Assembly (NCBI GenBank): GCA_937996795.1
Contig: CALKUH010000047.1
Location: forward strand, 45,127 to 109,126
Reading direction: 5' to 3'
Origin: an uncultured Verrucomicrobiota bacterium
GTDB taxonomy: Bacteria > Verrucomicrobiota > Kiritimatiellia > CAIVKH01
DNA length: 64,000 nt
The notes under the pieces were generated by a model. It had not been told where the DNA came from, made no database searches, and worked only from the letters and a program-made list of their open reading frames with translations. A program made the position numbers and the translations under genes. Shown here piece by piece: positions 9,378-18,619 of the stretch (position 1 is the first letter of the stretch; each line of letters begins with the position of its first letter).

Positions 9378-9956
9378 GTGCGCACGCTCCTCATCCGCGT
9401 CCGCCGCCTGGCCGCCAGGCTCTCGTGGCCGGAATGGGTCATCGTTCTCGCGCTCGTGCTCCTTGTTGTTTCCTCCGTCGGGCCCGCCATCTGGGCCCTG
9501 CGCGCTTCCGGGCGGCTCGATATGGCGCTGAATGACGTGCAGGCGCTGCAGCGTGCCATCATCCGCTACCAGCGCGAATATGGCGCATGGCCGGCGGTGG
9601 CGACGATCCAGGGCGCGGATGTTCGCTACGGGGCTCGCCGCCCGAATGCCCCGCTCATGCGCCTCCTGCGCGGCGAGGCGGACCTCACCGTGGCCGATCA
9701 GCCCCTGAATGCGCAGCGGATGATCTTCATCGAAATCGAACCGTACCGGCGCGGGTGGTCGGGCCTTTCAGCCGAAGGCGAGTTTCTTGACCCGTGGGGC
9801 ATTCCCTACCAGATCGTCGTGGACAGCAACTTCGACACGATCGCCAAGGTGGAGAACAGCATCTACGGCGGAAGCCCCGGTGTCGGCGTGCTGGTCTGGT
9901 CCTGCGGGCCGGATCGCCGTTCGGAAACGAAAGACGACATCCGTTCGTGGCGCTGA
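9378..9956 (+). CDS. GspG-like pseudopilin with a degenerate prepilin signal
   Basis: A 192-residue protein with one N-terminal membrane helix (about residues 18-42) and a GspG-type globular end. The marks of the family are the segment LDPWGIPYQIVVDSNFD and the closing VWSCGPDRR...TKDDI, which resemble the DPWG and S-x-GPD motifs of major pseudopilins. The usual cleavage site (Gly before FTLIE) is missing: the equivalent stretch reads ARLSWPEWVIVLA, with a Glu but no preceding Gly. It may therefore be an uncleaved or unusual minor pseudopilin. It starts at GTG 9378, 14 bases after pilC, and is the last gene of the operon; it converges with the minus-strand gene ending at 9959. Confidence 0.7.
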   Translation: MRTLLIRVRRLAARLSWPEWVIVLALVLLVVSSVGPAIWALRASGRLDMALNDVQALQRAIIRYQREYGAWPAVATIQGADVRYGARRPNAPLMRLLRGEADLTVADQPLNAQRMIFIEIEPYRRGWSGLSAEGEFLDPWGIPYQIVVDSNFDTIAKVENSIYGGSPGVGVLVWSCGPDRRSETKDDIRSWR

Positions 9957-9958
9957 AC

Positions 9959-10387
9959 CTACGCCGTCCACACGACAATCGCCTTCGCCGTCCACGCCGC
10001 GGTTCGTATCCAGTTGCTTCGGACTAGCCGCTCGATGGCGGCGCGGTCATGCGCACGGCTCAACTGGTGATGCAGCGGGACCTGGATGCCGAAGGTGGAG
10101 AGCCACGCCACCGCAACGCAACCCACCGCCGCTCCGGTGGCGAACGAGAAGTCCGTCAGCGCCAAAAGGATGGCGGCGCACAGTTCCGACAGCATCAAGG
10201 GTACGACCACGAAGCTGATCCGCGTGGAATGCTCCCGGTGGTGCATGGCCCATTCCTGCGGGGAGATGCGCCGGAATCCCGGATAGACGAGCAATTGCAC
10301 GATCCAGATCACGCCGAACATCGCGAATGCGGTGGCGCCGTGGACGCGATACAGCCATTCCGACAGCGGGGATAATGAACCATCCAT
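9959..10387 (-). CDS. Small four-helix membrane protein, function unknown
   Basis: A 142-residue protein beginning MDGSLSPLSEWLYRVHGATA with about four hydrophobic spans (AFAMFGVIWIVQLLVYPGF; ISFVVVPLMLSELCAAILLAL; ATGAAVGCVAVAWLSTFGI; a weak C-terminal one). It is rich in histidines near membrane borders (VHG, MHHREHS, PLHHQLSRAHD), which might bind a metal or haem, but I do not recognise a characterised family. It reads divergently from the suf operon, so the 154-base gap 10388-10541 probably serves both directions. The open frame extends further upstream, but the ATG at 10387 gives the sensible N-terminus. Confidence 0.7.
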   Translation of the reverse strand: MDGSLSPLSEWLYRVHGATAFAMFGVIWIVQLLVYPGFRRISPQEWAMHHREHSTRISFVVVPLMLSELCAAILLALTDFSFATGAAVGCVAVAWLSTFGIQVPLHHQLSRAHDRAAIERLVRSNWIRTAAWTAKAIVVWTA

Positions 10388-10440
10388 GCTAATCTTTCGC
10401 GCCCGGCGAAAAAACCTTAATCCAGCCGTGCGAAACCGCA

Positions 10441-10468
10441 TTGACATCAACTCCGCATGTCGTATGTT
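10441..10468 (+). promoter_or_regulatory. Candidate sigma-70 promoter of the suf operon
   Basis: TTGACA at 10441-10446 and TATGTT at 10463-10468 are separated by 16 bases. It lies 74 bases upstream of the Rrf2-type regulator gene. It is a near-consensus -35 box in an otherwise GC-rich region, which makes it one of the better promoter calls in the window. Confidence 0.5.
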
Positions 10469-10516
10469 CCAACGGATAGGGCAGTTGCGGCTGCCTTCTC
10501 TTTTTGGTTTCAAAGG

Positions 10517-10531
10517 CGACAGAATTTGTCG
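10517..10531 (+). promoter_or_regulatory. Inverted repeat, candidate operator for the Rrf2 regulator
   Basis: CGACA-GAATT-TGTCG is an inverted repeat with 5-bp perfect arms and an AT-rich centre. It sits between the candidate promoter and the start codon of the Rrf2-family gene, a usual place for autoregulation by IscR/SufR-type proteins. The link to that protein is inference from position. Confidence 0.35.
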
Positions 10532-10541
10532 GGTTTCGAGC

Positions 10542-10967
10542 ATGCTAACGCTGAGCAAACGAGTCGAATATGGCCTGATGGCGATCCTGCACATGTCCGA
10601 TGTGCGGGCGGGCGACTGGGTTACGGCGAAGGACATGGCCGAGCGCTACAACATTCCTGGAGAGTTGTTGGGCAAGGTGATGCAGGCGCTGGCGCGGGCC
10701 GGCCTGGTCTCATCGACGCCCGGCGTGCGCGGCGGCTACCGCCTGAATGTGCCGCTGGATCGGATGAATCTCGGCGCGGTGATCGAGGCGGTCGAAGGAC
10801 CTGTGCTGCTCGCGGATTGCCAGGGACACCCGGACCGCTGCGACCAGTTCCATGCCTGCACGCTCAAGGAACCGATCCAGCACATCCACGCCCAGTTGGT
10901 CCGCTATATCCACAACATTTCGTTGAGCCAGTTTCGCGCCCCACCGGCGCTGGAGACCGTCCCATGA
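10542..10967 (+). CDS. Rrf2-family iron-sulfur-responsive regulator of the suf operon
   Basis: Winged-helix regulator of 141 residues starting MLTLSKRVEYGLMAILHM, the standard Rrf2 opening. The DNA-binding helix region covers VTAKDMAERYNIPGELLGKVMQALARAGLV, followed by the wing GVRGGYRLNVP. Three cysteines in DCQGHPDRCDQFHAC (spacing Cys-x6-Cys-x5-Cys) match the cluster-ligand region of IscR/SufR-like members, so it probably senses Fe-S status. As first gene of the suf operon it most likely controls that operon. I chose the ATG at 10542; a longer in-frame reading from 10332 would run through the promoter region. Its stop overlaps the next start (ATGA). Confidence 0.9.
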   Translation: MLTLSKRVEYGLMAILHMSDVRAGDWVTAKDMAERYNIPGELLGKVMQALARAGLVSSTPGVRGGYRLNVPLDRMNLGAVIEAVEGPVLLADCQGHPDRCDQFHACTLKEPIQHIHAQLVRYIHNISLSQFRAPPALETVP

Positions 10968-11314
10968 GCGACGAACCGATTCAGAACGCACCGGCCCCTG
11001 CGGATACGCCGGTCTGGACGCCGGACCAGGTCCGCGAAGTGCTGCGCGGCGTTTTCGATCCCGAATTGCACATGAACATCGTCGATCTGGGGCTGGTGTA
11101 CGCCACCCGTGTCGACGGCTCGCGCGTGGAGGTCGACATGACGCTCACGTCGCCGGGGTGCCCGTACGGTCCATATTTGATCCACCAGGTGAAGGACACC
11201 GCGCTCAGCCTCAAAGGCATCAGCGACGCGAAGGTTACGGTCGTCTGGGACCCGCCGTGGGGGCCGGACAAGATGACCGAGGAGGTCCGCCTCGAATTGG
11301 GATTTGATCTGTAA
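10964..11314 (+). CDS. MIP18/DUF59-family Fe-S assembly protein (SufT-like)
   Basis: A 116-residue DUF59 (MIP18) protein. After a short proline-rich leader, WTPDQVREVLRGVFDPELHMNIVDLGLVYATRV is the family hallmark, followed by the conserved cysteine in TSPGCPYGP and the closing VVWDPPWGPDKMTEEVRLELGF. Family members (PaaD, SufT, MIP18) act in Fe-S cluster maturation or transfer. Its position between the Rrf2 regulator and sufC supports a SufT-like role. The start at 10964 overlaps the regulator stop by four bases. Confidence 0.9.
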   Translation: MSDEPIQNAPAPADTPVWTPDQVREVLRGVFDPELHMNIVDLGLVYATRVDGSRVEVDMTLTSPGCPYGPYLIHQVKDTALSLKGISDAKVTVVWDPPWGPDKMTEEVRLELGFDL

Positions 11315-11364
11315 GGTGCGCGACGGACGCACGGAAAGAACCATGCAAAAGGAACTGACGGCCC

Positions 11365-12138
11365 ATGAGTGAACAACTGCCCTTCTTCGAAATTCGCAAT
11401 CTGCACGCCAAGGTGGAGGACAAACCGATCCTCAAGGGCGTCAACCTGGTCATCAACCCAGGTGAGACGCACGCGCTCATGGGGCCCAATGGCTCGGGCA
11501 AGAGCACGCTGTCCAACGTCATCATGGGGCACCCCTCCTATGAGGTCACCGGCGGCGAAATCCTCTTCCAGGGCCGCAACATCATCGAGATGGAGCCCGA
11601 CGAACGCGCCCGCGCGGGGATTTTCCTCGCGTTCCAGTATCCCGTGGCGATCCCGGGCATCAGCGTCGCGAAGTTCCTGAAGAGCGCGGCGGATGCGCGC
11701 TTCGGGCAGGGCGCCATCAAGGCGTCCGAGTTCATCAAGGAGATGCGCGAGAACCTGAAGTTCCTCGAAATGAACGAGGCCTTCCTGAATCGCTTCCTCA
11801 ACGACGGGTTCTCCGGCGGTGAAAAGAAGCGGATGGAAATCCTCCAGATGCTCACGCTCAAGCCGTCGCTCGCCGTGATGGACGAGACGGATTCCGGCCT
11901 CGACATCGACGCCCTCCGCATTGTCTCCAAGGGCGTGAACCGCATGGTGGGTCCGAACTTCGGTCTCCTCGTCATCACCCACTACGAACGCATCCTGACC
12001 CACATCAAGCCCGATCACATGCATGTGCTGATTGACGGCCAGATCGCGATGTCCGGCGGACCCGAATTGGTCAAGGAAGTGGAAAAGAACGGCTACGACT
12101 GGATTCGCGCGCGTTTCGGGAAGGAAGTGCTCGTCTAG
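11365..12138 (+). CDS. sufC: SufC ATPase of the SufBCD scaffold
   Basis: ABC-type ATPase (257 residues) that powers the SufBC2D Fe-S scaffold complex in the cytoplasm. Walker A is GPNGSGKS at residues 40-47, the ABC signature [11 protein letters not shown] lies near residue 149, and Walker B is [16 protein letters not shown]. The conserved His (VITHYERIL) follows. It matches the SufC family in length. It begins 50 bases after the DUF59 gene and precedes sufB by 10 bases. The open frame on the opposite strand has no family match. Confidence 0.97.
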   Translation: MSEQLPFFEIRNLHAKVEDKPILKGVNLVINPGETHALMGPNGSGKSTLSNVIMGHPSYEVTGGEILFQGRNIIEMEPDERARAGIFLAFQYPVAIPGISVAKFLKSAADARFGQGAIKASEFIKEMRENLKFLEMNEAFLNRFLNDGFSGGEKKRMEILQMLTLKPSLAVMDETDSGLDIDALRIVSKGVNRMVGPNFGLLVITHYERILTHIKPDHMHVLIDGQIAMSGGPELVKEVEKNGYDWIRARFGKEVLV

Positions 12139-12148
12139 GGCAACGGAC

Positions 12149-13600
12149 ATGAACAAAACGGAAACAACGATCAAGCTGGAGACGGACAGCAAGCTGGTGC
12201 AGGAGTACCAGTACGGGTTCGTCACGGAGGTCGCGACAGACGAGCTGCCGAAGGGGCTCAATGAGGACATCGTCCGCGCAATCTCGAAGAAAAAGAACGA
12301 GCCGGACTGGATGACCGACTGGCGCCTCAAAGCTTTCCGCCGCTGGAAAGCCATGCGCGAACCGCGATGGGCCAAGGTGACCTATCCGGAGATCGACTAT
12401 CAGGGCATTCGCTACTACTCCGCGCCGAAATCCGCCGCGGCGGGCGCCGCCGAGGCCGATCCGGAGCTGATCAAGACGTTCGAACGGCTGGGCATTCCGC
12501 TCCAGGAGCGCGACCGCCTGGCCGGGGTTGCGGTGGACGCCGTGTTCGATAGCGTCTCCGTTGCGACGACCCACCGCGAAATGCTCGCGGAAAAGGGAAT
12601 CATCTTCTGCTCCATGTCGGAGGCCATCCAGCACCATCCGGAACTGGTTAAAAAATATCTCGGCACCGTCGTGCCCGCGGGCGACAACTATTTTGCCGCG
12701 CTGAACGCGGCCGTCTTCAGCGACGGCTCCTTCTGCTACATCCCGAAAGGCGTGCGCTGCCCGGTGGAGCTCTCGACGTATTTCCGCATCAATGCGCGCG
12801 ATACCGGCCAGTTTGAGCGCACCCTGATCGTGGCGGAGGAGGGGGCCTACGTTTCCTACATCGAGGGCTGCACCGCGCCGATGCGCGACACGAACCAGTT
12901 GCACGCGGCGGTGGTGGAACTGGTGGCGCTGGACCACGCGCAGATCAAGTACTCCACCGTGCAGAACTGGTACGCGGGCGACGAGAAGGGCCAGGGCGGC
13001 ATCTATAACTTCGTGACGAAGCGCGGCCATTGCCGGGGCGCGCACTCGAAGATCTCGTGGACGCAGGTCGAAGTCGGCGCCGCGATCACCTGGAAGTATC
13101 CGAGCGTGGTCCTCGAGGGGGACCATGCGGTGGGCGAGTTCTATTCCGTTGCCTTCACCAACAACCGGATGCAGGCGGACACGGGCACGAAGATGATCCA
13201 CATCGGCGCCAACACGAAGAGCACGATCATCTCGAAGGGGATCTCCGCCGGAGAGTCGGCGAATTCCTATCGCGGGCTGGTCCAGATTCTTCCGTCGGCC
13301 CTGAACGCGCGCAATCACACCTGCTGCGACTCGATGCTGATTGGCGACAAGTGCTCGGCCAACACCTACCCGGTGATTGAGGCCGAGACGAGCACGGCGA
13401 TCACCGAGCACGAGGCGACCACCTCGAAGATCAGTGAGGAACAGTTGTTTTATGTGCAAAGCCGGGGCATCGACGAGGAAAGCGCGACCTCGCTGATCGT
13501 CAACGGATTCTGCAAGGATGTATTCAAGGAACTGCCGCTCGAGTTTTCCGTGGAGGCGATCAAGCTTCTGGAACTCAAACTCGAGCACAGCGTCGGTTGA
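12149..13600 (+). CDS. sufB: SufB Fe-S scaffold subunit
   Basis: Scaffold subunit (483 residues) on which Fe-S clusters are built in complex with SufC and SufD. Recognised by [21 protein letters not shown], the segment [22 protein letters not shown], the beta-helix core with [21 protein letters not shown], and the C-terminal [20 protein letters not shown] chose the ATG at 12149, 10 bases after the sufC stop, because earlier in-frame starts lie inside sufC. The gene is full length for the family. Confidence 0.97.
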   Translation: MNKTETTIKLETDSKLVQEYQYGFVTEVATDELPKGLNEDIVRAISKKKNEPDWMTDWRLKAFRRWKAMREPRWAKVTYPEIDYQGIRYYSAPKSAAAGAAEADPELIKTFERLGIPLQERDRLAGVAVDAVFDSVSVATTHREMLAEKGIIFCSMSEAIQHHPELVKKYLGTVVPAGDNYFAALNAAVFSDGSFCYIPKGVRCPVELSTYFRINARDTGQFERTLIVAEEGAYVSYIEGCTAPMRDTNQLHAAVVELVALDHAQIKYSTVQNWYAGDEKGQGGIYNFVTKRGHCRGAHSKISWTQVEVGAAITWKYPSVVLEGDHAVGEFYSVAFTNNRMQADTGTKMIHIGANTKSTIISKGISAGESANSYRGLVQILPSALNARNHTCCDSMLIGDKCSANTYPVIEAETSTAITEHEATTSKISEEQLFYVQSRGIDEESATSLIVNGFCKDVFKELPLEFSVEAIKLLELKLEHSVG

Positions 13601-13613
13601 CGGAGAACGAATC

Positions 13614-14939
13614 ATGACCACGGTCCAATTGACCCCGGAGGCTGCCGGCCTGCCGGGATTTGACGAAACGCTGCTCGCCCGCATCGGCGGCGCCGCGGAA
13701 CCCGCCCTGTTGCAGGAAAAGCGTGCGGCGGCCTTCGCCCAGTATCGCGAACTTCCCATGCCGCAGGTCCGGGATGAGGAGTGGCGGCGCACCGACCCGG
13801 CCCTATTCCCGTTTGACCGGTTTGCGCCGTCGCCGCGTCTCGCCCCCGTGCCGCGGGCCCTGGCGGCGAGCCCGTGGGATGAGGAATTCGACGTCGTGGT
13901 GTGCGTGAGCGACGACGGGTTTTCCATCCATGATCGCACCGGTCTGCTGAACAGCGGATCGCTGGTCGTGCTGTCGCTGGCGGACGCCGCAACGCGGCAT
14001 CCGGCGCTGGTCGAGCGCTACCTGCAGGGCGCGGCCCGCGTGAAGGCCCCGCGCAAATTCAGCGCGCTGGGCGACGCCTTCTGGACCTTCGGGTTGTTCA
14101 TTCATGTGGCGCCTCGCGTGGTGGTGCCCAACGGCGTGCTGATCCGATACCAGCATCGCGCCGCGGGCAAAGCGGTCCTGCCGCATCTCGTGGCGGCGGT
14201 TTCCGACGAAGCGCAGCTCACCATCGCGGAATACTATGAGTCGCCCGCCGACGCGGAGTTGCTCGCCGTCTCCACGCGCGAGTTGTACGCGGGCCGCAAT
14301 GCGACCCTGCGCGCGGCTTCGCTGCAGGAATGGGGCGCGCGCACCTATCACATCGGCGAAGACTGGGTCCGTGCCGAACGGGACGCGCGCGTCGAGTGGG
14401 TGACGCTCCTGCTCGGCGGGCAGGTCAGCAAGATGATGGTCTCCTGCGATGTGCATGAGCCCAACGCGCAGGCGTACTTGAGCGGCCTATTTTTCGCGAA
14501 CGACAACCAGCACGTGGATCAGCGCACCCTGCAATTGCACAGCGCGCCGCACACCTACAGCAACCTGCTGTACAAGGGCGCCGTCAAAGACCAGGGCCAC
14601 TCCGTCTACCAGGGCATCATCGACGCGGCGCCGGGCGCGATCAAGGTGGATGCCTACCAGATGAACAACAACCTGATCCTCAATGAAGGCGCGCGCGCGG
14701 ATTCGCTGCCGGGCCTGGAGATCGACGCGGATGACTTGAAGTGCAGCCACGGCGCCACCATGGGGAATCTCGACGAGAGCCAGATGTTCTATCTGCGCTC
14801 CCGCGGGCTTCCGGAAGCGGAGGCGCGCCGCCTGCTGGTCATGGCCTTCTTCGAAGAGGTCATTGAACGGGTCCCCCACGAGTTCATGCGGGAACGTGTG
14901 CGCGAAGATGTCCGCCGCAAATGCGGGGAAGGCGCATGA
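13614..14939 (+). CDS. sufD: SufD Fe-S assembly subunit
   Basis: SufD partner of SufB and SufC (441 residues). The N-terminal half is divergent, as usual, while the beta-helix core and the C-terminal segment are typical: VHEPNAQAYLSGLFFAND, YQGIIDAAPGAIKVDAYQMN, LEIDADDLKCSHGATMGNLD, and the end MFYLRSRGLPEAEARRLLV. The ATG at 13614 follows sufB by 13 bases with GGAGAACGA as a fair ribosome-binding site. The final ATGA (14936-14939) is shared with the Rieske-type gene. Confidence 0.95.
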   Translation: MTTVQLTPEAAGLPGFDETLLARIGGAAEPALLQEKRAAAFAQYRELPMPQVRDEEWRRTDPALFPFDRFAPSPRLAPVPRALAASPWDEEFDVVVCVSDDGFSIHDRTGLLNSGSLVVLSLADAATRHPALVERYLQGAARVKAPRKFSALGDAFWTFGLFIHVAPRVVVPNGVLIRYQHRAAGKAVLPHLVAAVSDEAQLTIAEYYESPADAELLAVSTRELYAGRNATLRAASLQEWGARTYHIGEDWVRAERDARVEWVTLLLGGQVSKMMVSCDVHEPNAQAYLSGLFFANDNQHVDQRTLQLHSAPHTYSNLLYKGAVKDQGHSVYQGIIDAAPGAIKVDAYQMNNNLILNEGARADSLPGLEIDADDLKCSHGATMGNLDESQMFYLRSRGLPEAEARRLLVMAFFEEVIERVPHEFMRERVREDVRRKCGEGA

Positions 14940-15244
14940 GCTGGACGCAAGTGGCCCGCGAAGAGGAGTTCCAGCAGACGGACCGCAAGCTCGTGGACCT
15001 CGGTGGAAGCAACCAGATCGGATTGTTCAAGCTGGAGGACGGATACTTCGCCATCAGCGCGTGGTGCAGCCACCAGAAAGCGACCATGATCCACGGAGAG
15101 GTCACCGACCACGAACTGGAATGTCCGCTGCACGGGGCTCGCTTCTGCCTGCGCACCGGGCGCAATCTGTGCCTGCCCGCCGTGAAACCCGTTCGCAGCT
15201 ACCCGGTGAAGGTCGAAGCCGGAACCATTTCCATCAAGATATAA
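14936..15244 (+). CDS. Rieske-type [2Fe-2S] ferredoxin in the suf operon
   Basis: A 102-residue soluble Rieske protein. The two cluster-binding motifs are CSH (WCSHQKA) and CPLH (LECPLHGARF), giving the Cys-His/Cys-His ligand set. There is no membrane anchor or signal peptide, so it resembles the NirD/dioxygenase-ferredoxin type rather than the bc1 subunit. It probably acts as an electron carrier in cluster assembly or repair, which is inferred from its place between sufD and sufS. The start at 14936 overlaps the sufD stop. Confidence 0.9.
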   Translation: MSWTQVAREEEFQQTDRKLVDLGGSNQIGLFKLEDGYFAISAWCSHQKATMIHGEVTDHELECPLHGARFCLRTGRNLCLPAVKPVRSYPVKVEAGTISIKI

Positions 15245-15250
15245 CCCCTC

Positions 15251-16487
<1,237 letters not shown>

Positions 16488-16501
<14 letters not shown>

Positions 16502-16916
16502 CCTCTACCAGGAGATCATCCTGGACCACTACAAGCATCCGCGCGGCGCCGCCGTGATCGCGGATGCGTCGGCCATGGTTGACGAGGAAAATCCGACGTG
16601 CGGCGATCACATCAAATTGAATGCCGCGCTCGATGGCGGGCGCCTCGCGCGTGTGGAGATTGACTGCCAGGGCTGCGCGATCTGCACGGCCTCAGCCTCC
16701 ATGATGGTGGAGCGGGTGCTGGGCCGCCCGGTCGGCGAGGTGCGGCCGTTCTCCCGCGCCTTTGTCGAGATGATGCGCGGAGGTCCTGAGGTGCCCGAAG
16801 AGGAACTCGGCGACCTGGCGGCGCTGCGCGGGGTCCGCCAGTATCCGTTGCGCGTGAAATGCGCGACCATGGCGTGGCACGCCCTGGACACCGCCCTGCG
16901 CCAACTCGGCGCCTGA
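16488..16916 (+). CDS. sufU: SufU zinc-dependent sulfur acceptor
   Basis: SufU-type sulfurtransferase (142 residues) that takes sulfur from SufS. It begins VQLDDLYQEIILDHYKHPR (GTG start at 16488, inside the end of sufS). The zinc ligands are all present: Cys38 and Asp40 in PTCGDH, Cys63 in CQGCAIC and Cys125 in VKCATMAW. Their spacing (+25 and +62 from the first Cys) equals that of the Bacillus subtilis protein. This is the last gene of the suf operon; the next gene converges 14 bases away. Confidence 0.95.
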
Positions 16917-16930
16917 ACCGCTGCCGCGCT

Positions 16931-17347
16931 TCAGGCGTGGTGCTGCGTGATGAAGTGCTCCTTGATGTACGCCGCGGCGTCTTCGAGTGTCGGCAGAATC
17001 TTCGTGCAAAACCGCACCATCCACGGGCTCGAGTCCTTGAACGAGAACGGGGAGAACGCGATGACGAATTTCTTGAGATCGTGCGAGGCGTAGAAGACCT
17101 CCATGGATGTCCCGATGGAGTTCTTGTTGTAGTTGACCAGCACGATGTCCGCGTCGCGGATGTCCTGCAGGTCGAATTCGACGATTTCGTTCGCGCTGTC
17201 CACTTCGCGGTCCTTGAAGTTGCGCCGCATAGGATCCAGCAGGGTGAACTCCTGCCCGAGCAGTTCCTTCGCCTTCTGGCGCCACGCGCGCGCGTGCCCC
17301 TCGTGCTCATCCATGATCGGCCCGCAGAGATAAATGCGTTTTTTCAT
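16931..17347 (-). CDS. Nucleoside 2-deoxyribosyltransferase-like protein
   Basis: A 138-residue Rossmann-like protein. MKKRIYLCGPIMDEHEGHARAWRQKAKELL matches the opening of nucleoside 2-deoxyribosyltransferase family proteins, and IVEFDLQDIRDADIVLVNYN followed by GTSMEVFYASHDLKKFVIA matches the central acidic and Gly/Ser substrate region. The Glu in SMEVFYA is the probable nucleophile position. Many members of this family have nucleotide-hydrolase or signalling roles rather than base exchange, so the exact substrate is unknown. It lies 62 bases downstream of the TPR gene on the same strand. Confidence 0.8.
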   Translation of the reverse strand: MKKRIYLCGPIMDEHEGHARAWRQKAKELLGQEFTLLDPMRRNFKDREVDSANEIVEFDLQDIRDADIVLVNYNKNSIGTSMEVFYASHDLKKFVIAFSPFSFKDSSPWMVRFCTKILPTLEDAAAYIKEHFITQHHA

Positions 17348-17409
17348 GCGCGAAATCCTTCCGTCGAGAGCGCTGGTCTATCCGGACGCGCTGCGCCGCG
17401 CAAGGCGAA

Positions 17410-18291
17410 TCATTTTGAATCGGATGTGGACTGTTGGATGAACGTCGCGAGGGCCGTTCGCACCTTGGCAAAGTCAGGGGTTTCGCGGATGCCATCCAGG
17501 TGGGGGTCGCCGAGGGCCGCGTAGGTGGAGGCGGGGTCGATCTGGGCGGCCATCATCAGGTTCTGGAGCGCCTTGGTGGTGTCGAGTTTCAGGCTGTAGG
17601 CGCAGGCGAGGTTGAAGTGGATGGAGAAGGCGAGTTGCGGCCGGTCATAGGCGGAGCCATAGATGCGAAGCAGGATGTCGAGCGCTTCGTCGATCTCGCC
17701 GATCGTGAGGAGGGTGGCCGCGAGGTTGCAGGCGCTGACGTAGTCGCTGCGGTTGAGGTTCCACGCCTCGCGCGCGTAGCGGACGGTTTCGTCGAAGCGC
17801 TGCATGCGGAAGTAATAGGCGGCGAGCCGGTTGAAGATCATGGTGCGCAGGCTCTCGTTGCGGATCATCCGCTCCAACTCGGTCAGCATGGCGAGGGCCT
17901 CTTCGGTCTGCCCTTCCCGGAAGTAGCGGTCGGAGACACGCACCCGTTCGCGCAGGAGATTCCGTTCGGCGCGCAGCAACGCCTGGGTCGGGGAGTCCCC
18001 GAGGACCGGCGGGAGGCTGGAGATTCGCGCCACCACGAGCGGCGGGGCCGAGAATTCCTCCTCCTCTGTTTCGTCGAGCAGCTTGAGCCGGGCCTCCGTG
18101 GGGTCCATCGGCGTCGTGCTGAAGGCCGGCGGAGGATCCATCAGGTAGAGCGTCTGGCGGGAAAGGACGCTTGTGTTCGCGGGAGCGGCGGGCGGTTCGG
18201 CCGGGTCCGCGGCCTGTGCGAGGGCCGCCGGGCAGGCGAGGCCGATCCATGCGGCGATGGCGGCAAAGCGGATGAGAAAAAGGGCAGTCAC
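17410..18291 (-). CDS. Secreted tetratricopeptide-repeat protein
   Basis: A 293-residue protein with a signal peptide (VTALFLIRFAAIAAWIGLACPAALAQA) read from the GTG at 18291, and TPR-like helical repeats from about residue 120 (YFREGQTEEALAMLTELER; YYFRMQRFDETVRYAREAWN; LLTIGEIDEALDILLRIYG; YSLKLDTTKALQNLMMAAQ). The region before the repeats is proline-rich and probably unstructured. I do not recognise a named family. The upstream extension to 18372 was rejected because the signal peptide begins at residue 28 of that reading. It is transcribed divergently from the riboflavin operon. Confidence 0.75.
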   Translation of the reverse strand: MTALFLIRFAAIAAWIGLACPAALAQAADPAEPPAAPANTSVLSRQTLYLMDPPPAFSTTPMDPTEARLKLLDETEEEEFSAPPLVVARISSLPPVLGDSPTQALLRAERNLLRERVRVSDRYFREGQTEEALAMLTELERMIRNESLRTMIFNRLAAYYFRMQRFDETVRYAREAWNLNRSDYVSACNLAATLLTIGEIDEALDILLRIYGSAYDRPQLAFSIHFNLACAYSLKLDTTKALQNLMMAAQIDPASTYAALGDPHLDGIRETPDFAKVRTALATFIQQSTSDSK

Positions 18292-18354
18292 GCGGCAACA
18301 GTAGCCCGCGGCGCCATCGGGAACAAGCGCCACGCGCGGGGATTGATTCCGCAC

Positions 18355-18383
18355 TTGCACCGCCACTGGCATCGCGATACGTT
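18355..18383 (+). promoter_or_regulatory. Candidate promoter of the riboflavin operon
   Basis: TTGCAC (18355-18360) and TACGTT (18378-18383) are separated by 17 bases and end 20 bases before the FMN aptamer. The position is right for the riboswitch leader, but the -10 box is weak. Confidence 0.35.
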
Positions 18384-18403
18384 CAATCCTTTAGGAAGAA
18401 AGC

Positions 18404-18562
18404 GATCTTCGGGGCCGGGTGATCTGGTGCGGCAACGCACTGGAAATTCCCGACCGGCGGTGCAGCCCGCGACTCCCTTCGCAAGAGGGGACCGAGACAG
18501 TCACCCCGCTGAAACAGGCGGGCCATCTGTCGCCGACCGTACAGTCGGGATGAAATGAAGAT
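18404..18562 (+). promoter_or_regulatory. FMN riboswitch (RFN element)
   Basis: A complete FMN aptamer on the plus strand. Conserved segments appear in order: GATCTTCGGGGCCGGGTG, AATTCCCGACCGGCGGTGC, AGCCCGCGA, CTGTCGCCGACCGTACAGTC, and GGATGAAATGAAGAT, which pairs back to the first segment as stem P1. Variable stem-loops lie between (TGGTGCGGCAACGCACT and the GGGGTGACTG-like arm). It is followed at 18583 by an intrinsic terminator, so control is by transcription termination when FMN binds. The whole ribBA-ribH-nusB-ftsY-ribD-ribE transcript lies downstream. Confidence 0.96.
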
Positions 18563-18582
18563 TGCGCCGTTAAGGTGAAGTG

Positions 18583-18614
18583 TGCCCCGAAGTCGTCTCT
18601 TCGGGGCATTTTTT
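18583..18614 (+). terminator. Rho-independent terminator of the FMN riboswitch
   Basis: A perfect 9-bp stem TGCCCCGAA (18583-18591) / TTCGGGGCA (18600-18608) with an 8-base loop, followed by a run of six T. It ends six bases before the ribBA start codon. This is the expression platform: it forms when FMN is bound. Confidence 0.93.
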
Positions 18615-18619
18615 ATCTT

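Noticed and set aside
18575..18619. Start of ribBA at 18575 (15 extra residues).
   Set aside because: It would translate the riboswitch terminator hairpin; the ATG at 18620 is the first after it and gives the RibB opening.
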